Shown in pieces: positions 4,701 to 6,084 of a stretch of 6,084 nt of DNA. How positions within the stretch are numbered: position 1 is the first letter of the stretch; every line of letters begins with the position of its first letter. The notes under the pieces are model-generated. The model ran no database searches. It was not told the DNA's origin and saw only the letters and a program-made list of their open reading frames with translations. This DNA is from an uncultured Verrucomicrobiota bacterium (GTDB lineage: Bacteria; Verrucomicrobiota; Verrucomicrobiae; Opitutales; Opitutaceae): the NCBI GenBank assembly GCA_946481225.1, contig CAMLNJ010000202.1:1-6084 (forward strand). The letters are read 5' to 3'. The position numbers were made by a program, and so were the translations under genes.

Positions 4701-6084
4701 GTGGCGTCGGCGTCGACGGGGTAACCGGTGAGGTCGTTTTCGCCGGCCCACTGGAAGCCGGTGGGCCAGGCGTCGGCGGCGGCGGGGCTGGGCGTGGTGC
4801 TGGCGCCGATGGGCCAGACCCAGCCGCCCGTGCTGGCGAGGGTGGCGGGGAGCAGGTCGCGGCGCACGACGATGCGCGGGTGGCCGCCGGTGATGTTTTC
4901 CAAGCGCAGGTCCCAGCCGAGGAGGCCGGGGGCGGTGGCGAGGTCGGGCACCTCGACTTGGAAGTAGCGCCAGGTGTTGGGCTGCTGGTCGGCGACGGTG
5001 GAACTGCCGCCGTCGAAGGCGAGCGCGGTGAGGGCGGGGCCGGGGGCCTCGACGCGGAGCGAGTAGGAGGCGTCGGCGTAACGGGAGGGATAGGTGCCGG
5101 TTTCCGGGTCGTAGGTCTGGCCGTAGCCGGCGCGGACGGAGAGGTAGTAGACGCCGGCGGCGGGGTTGGGGACGGTGACGAGGCCGGTGGAAGAGGTGGC
5201 GGTGCCGCCGAGGCCGCTGGCGTCGAGGCCGAGGTAGCCGGTGCTGGTGTTGGTGGGGAGCTGGCCGGCGGTGTTGGCGAGGGCGAGCCAGGGATGGCCG
5301 ACGCGGTCGGAGAGCTCGGCTTCGAGGGTGATGAGTCCGGCCGGGGCGGTGAAGCGGTAGAAGGCGATCTGGGCGCCTTCGAGGGTGTCGGCGGTGCGGG
5401 TGAGGGCGGGGCCGCCGAGGGTGAGCGAGCCGAGGTCGATGACGGGCGCGGCGCCGAGGCTGGTCAGCGTGAAGGCGGCGGGGCCGGAGCCGAGGCGGTT
5501 GTCGATGCCGACGTTGGCGCCGCCTTGGGAGACGACGGAGACGAGGTAGTCGCCGGCGGGGATGGTGGAGACAGGGCCGGAGCCGTTGTCCTGATAGGTG
5601 GGGAGGAGCGTGTAATGCTCGTCGCCGGTCTTGCGCATGAGCACGCCGGTTTCGAGGTAGTGGTGGCCTCCGCCGTAGCCGCCTTCGGAGCTGGCGAGGG
5701 AGGCGAGGCCGAGGTGGCGGACGGCGAGGGCGAGGTCGCCGGTGGTGGCGGTGAGCTTGAGTTGCCAGCTCGGTTGGCCGGCGGGAACGGTGACGCGGAA
5801 GTAGGCGGTCTCGCGCGGGGCGAGGCTGGCGACGGTGGCGGTGTTGCCCGCGCCGGAGAAGGCGAGGGATTGGGCGACGAGGCCGGAGACGCCGGTGGTG
5901 CCGGGGGCCCAGATGCCGCGGCTGCGAAGGGTGTAGCCTTCGCCGGCGCTGGGGTAGCCGGGGGCGTCGGCGACGCCGACGTAGTAGGTGCCGGGCTGGA
6001 GCGGGCGGCCCATGGGCATGAGGAGGTGGTGGCCGTAGCGGTCGGTGCCGTCGGCGTCGGTTTGATAGCCGGTGAGGTCGGTGT
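1763..6084 (-). CDS. Giant secreted-type protein with repeated PPC-like beta domains and a Ca-binding C-terminal segment (partial)
   Basis: The frame is open from the right edge to a TGA at 1763-1765: 1439 codons visible, with the start and any signal peptide or enzyme domain beyond the window. The internal ATG at 6019 is not the start; the 21 codons before it (TDLTGYQTDADGTDRYGHHL...) match the internal repeat. The protein is a chain of about ten beta-sandwich-like modules resembling bacterial pre-peptidase C-terminal (PPC) domains, each with '(A/T)-YR-(F/V)-x-(V/A)-PA' early and 'PG-x-YY-(I/V)-x-V ... Y-(S/T)-L' late. Examples are IAFYRFTAPAG, GTYYIGV, DWRYYRVDV and GVWYVAV. Cys is almost absent. 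Near 2005-2155 a thrombospondin-type-3-like segment follows (DEDADGLPDAWE, DPDGDGIANLLEYALDLDPL), then a final ~75-residue beta domain ending HFLRLHIAKAP. Extracellular location and calcium binding are inferred; catalytic activity cannot be judged from this part. Confidence 0.85.
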   Translation of the reverse strand, partial: TDLTGYQTDADGTDRYGHHLLMPMGRPLQPGTYYVGVADAPGYPSAGEGYTLRSRGIWAPGTTGVSGLVAQSLAFSGAGNTATVASLAPRETAYFRVTVPAGQPSWQLKLTATTGDLALAVRHLGLASLASSEGGYGGGHHYLETGVLMRKTGDEHYTLLPTYQDNGSGPVSTIPAGDYLVSVVSQGGANVGIDNRLGSGPAAFTLTSLGAAPVIDLGSLTLGGPALTRTADTLEGAQIAFYRFTAPAGLITLEAELSDRVGHPWLALANTAGQLPTNTSTGYLGLDASGLGGTATSSTGLVTVPNPAAGVYYLSVRAGYGQTYDPETGTYPSRYADASYSLRVEAPGPALTALAFDGGSSTVADQQPNTWRYFQVEVPDLATAPGLLGWDLRLENITGGHPRIVVRRDLLPATLASTGGWVWPIGASTTPSPAAADAWPTGFQWAGENDLTGYPVDADATDRAGQFLVMPFGRPLQPGTYYIGVNQAAPEENTLGYTLVSRGIWAPGATGVTGPVAQTLAFSGAGNSATVSALAPRESAWFKITVPAGQPGWQLRLSTTTGDVALAVRHLSLPSLSGYEGGYSGGQHLFETGVLMRKTGNEHYTLLPTYQDNGSGPVATIPAGDYYLSVVSQGADNVGLESRLGTGDAAFTLTSVGAPPVLDLGLVPAGGLSALTRSDALEAGQIAFYRFTLPAGLASLEIELGDRVGFPGLALATLAGRLPMNTSAGTYGIDATGYGATSFFSTGFLTVPNPVAGTYYFSVRAGPGSGFPDATYSLRLRENLPAPLNVSSSLNGNGLSHAVTASLGDGQRATYRIDVPATLAGQPILAWTPRLALSSGTATWWIRKGYPASAYDYDQVSKTGTATAVVAPPLLTPGTWYVEIQGGGVCTFTLTNTVATLQRAAWSMPALGQPVTTPGLSSPAGSPFADTGVRADGTALPDPELGTVTDQGLDLAQGDYHYYAFNVPASNAGLLHVELIAINGNPDLLVRPQTIPSDDSGLTQARHRLDGTGTEYAAFVPTTSRTSLALDSGVWYVAVKASGGTNARYRLRLSHGNALAGGKVQTLALNGGSFTGQLLAARDWRYYRVDVAASTPTGWQITYSQQQGDVDMVVRDTLPPGFDTYASSIDYARDWRTDNKNQGPYAADPDTGAHALPVATLRPGHAYYIGFRANTDASFSISSAASGAAPLPADLAFYGGQLTNVSIGAGAALTYRVAIPADAWRWRSSASATGALDWFLEEGAPVDLARVGIVEAHLQYLANIGWDLNRPLFENSWPWLPARTFYLTVRNPTAGALTFNFAMNGTTAATDDEDADGLPDAWETARYGGSHYANYGPASDPDGDGIANLLEYALDLDPLVASTSGLPVVGVSGGNLTLTYRRVRGDVIYTVQTTTDLASGAWTTTGVTQGSPAGDGTTIASVARTGPRHFLRLHIAKAP
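3745..4740 (-). repeat. Tandem ~447-residue repeat, copy 2 (downstream in the protein)
   Basis: This copy runs DLTGYPVDADATDRAG, GRPLQPGTYYIGV, RGIWAPGATGV, TLAFSGAGNSATVSALAPRE, GVLMRKTGNEHYTLLPTYQD, IAFYRFTLPAG and VPNPVAGTYYFSVRAG to YSLRLREN. Between 4740 and 5053 lies the first part of the unit (TALAFDGGSSTVADQQPNTW ... FQWAGEN), whose counterpart in copy 1 is outside the window. After copy 2 the modules continue but are much more divergent, so this is a recent duplication of one three-module block within an older domain array. Confidence 0.88.
5053..6084 (-). repeat. Tandem ~447-residue repeat, copy 1 (upstream in the protein, partial at window edge)
   Basis: This copy runs in protein order from DLTGYQTDADGTDRYG through GRPLQPGTYYVGV, RGIWAPGTTGV, SLAFSGAGNTATVASLAPRE, GVLMRKTGDEHYTLLPTYQD, IAFYRFTAPAG and VPNPAAGVYYLSVRAG to YSLRVEAP. 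It aligns with copy 2 at an offset of 1344 bp (DLTGY, GRPLQPG) or 1341 bp (LLPTYQDNGSGPV), the difference being one residue. A longer insertion before YSLR (GQTYDPETGTYPSRYAD) is specific to this copy. Confidence 0.88.

Noticed and set aside
1575..4751. Long minus-strand open frame (1058 codons) rich in Arg/Pro/His
   Set aside because: It is an out-of-frame shadow of the giant gene; its composition is typical of a shifted reading of high-GC coding DNA and it crosses the intergenic repeat.

Overview
The window looks like accessory chromosome of a high-GC bacterium, most plausibly a verrucomicrobium of the Opitutaceae type. The basis is the strong G/C third-position bias, an intergenic element built from CCACGGA / AATCCGTG words of a kind I associate with verrucomicrobial genomes (memory, no search), and a very long secreted-type protein of pre-peptidase-C-like beta domains ending in a calcium-binding 'DADGLPDAWE ... 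DPDGDGIANLLEYALDLDPL' segment. The taxonomic call is an inference.

Layout. Bases 1-141 (+) are the last 46 codons of a thymidine/pyrimidine-nucleoside phosphorylase, closed by a strong intrinsic terminator at 193-224. Bases 225-586 have no convincing gene but are rich in secondary structure: a 7-bp long-range stem (331-337/394-400), a perfect 30-bp GC palindrome (420-449) and a 9-bp direct repeat. They lead into an IS110-family recombinase at 587-1578 (+). In this family the structured non-coding left end normally carries the bridge RNA, so 331-500 is proposed as a candidate bridge-RNA locus. The recombinase is broken: an 8-bp tandem duplication (GCACCCCC twice, 1273-1288) shifts the frame between Arg232 and the Asp-Ser-Gly holding the presumed catalytic serine. 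Removing one copy restores a normal-looking protein. A second lesion, loss of the native stop, is suspected.

Bases 1578-1675 hold the CCACGGA-type intergenic repeat with inverted ends. From 1763 to the right edge, on the minus strand, a single open reading frame of at least 1439 codons encodes the C-terminal part of a giant, probably extracellular multidomain protein; its start lies beyond the window. A block of about 447 residues is present twice in tandem. The recombinase and the giant gene converge on the intergenic repeat.

The genes do not form a pathway. The picture is a housekeeping nucleoside-salvage gene, an IS110 element parked behind its terminator, and an unrelated large surface or secreted protein. 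The most interesting part is the IS110 element: a candidate bridge RNA next to a recombinase inactivated by a potentially reversible duplication at its catalytic serine.
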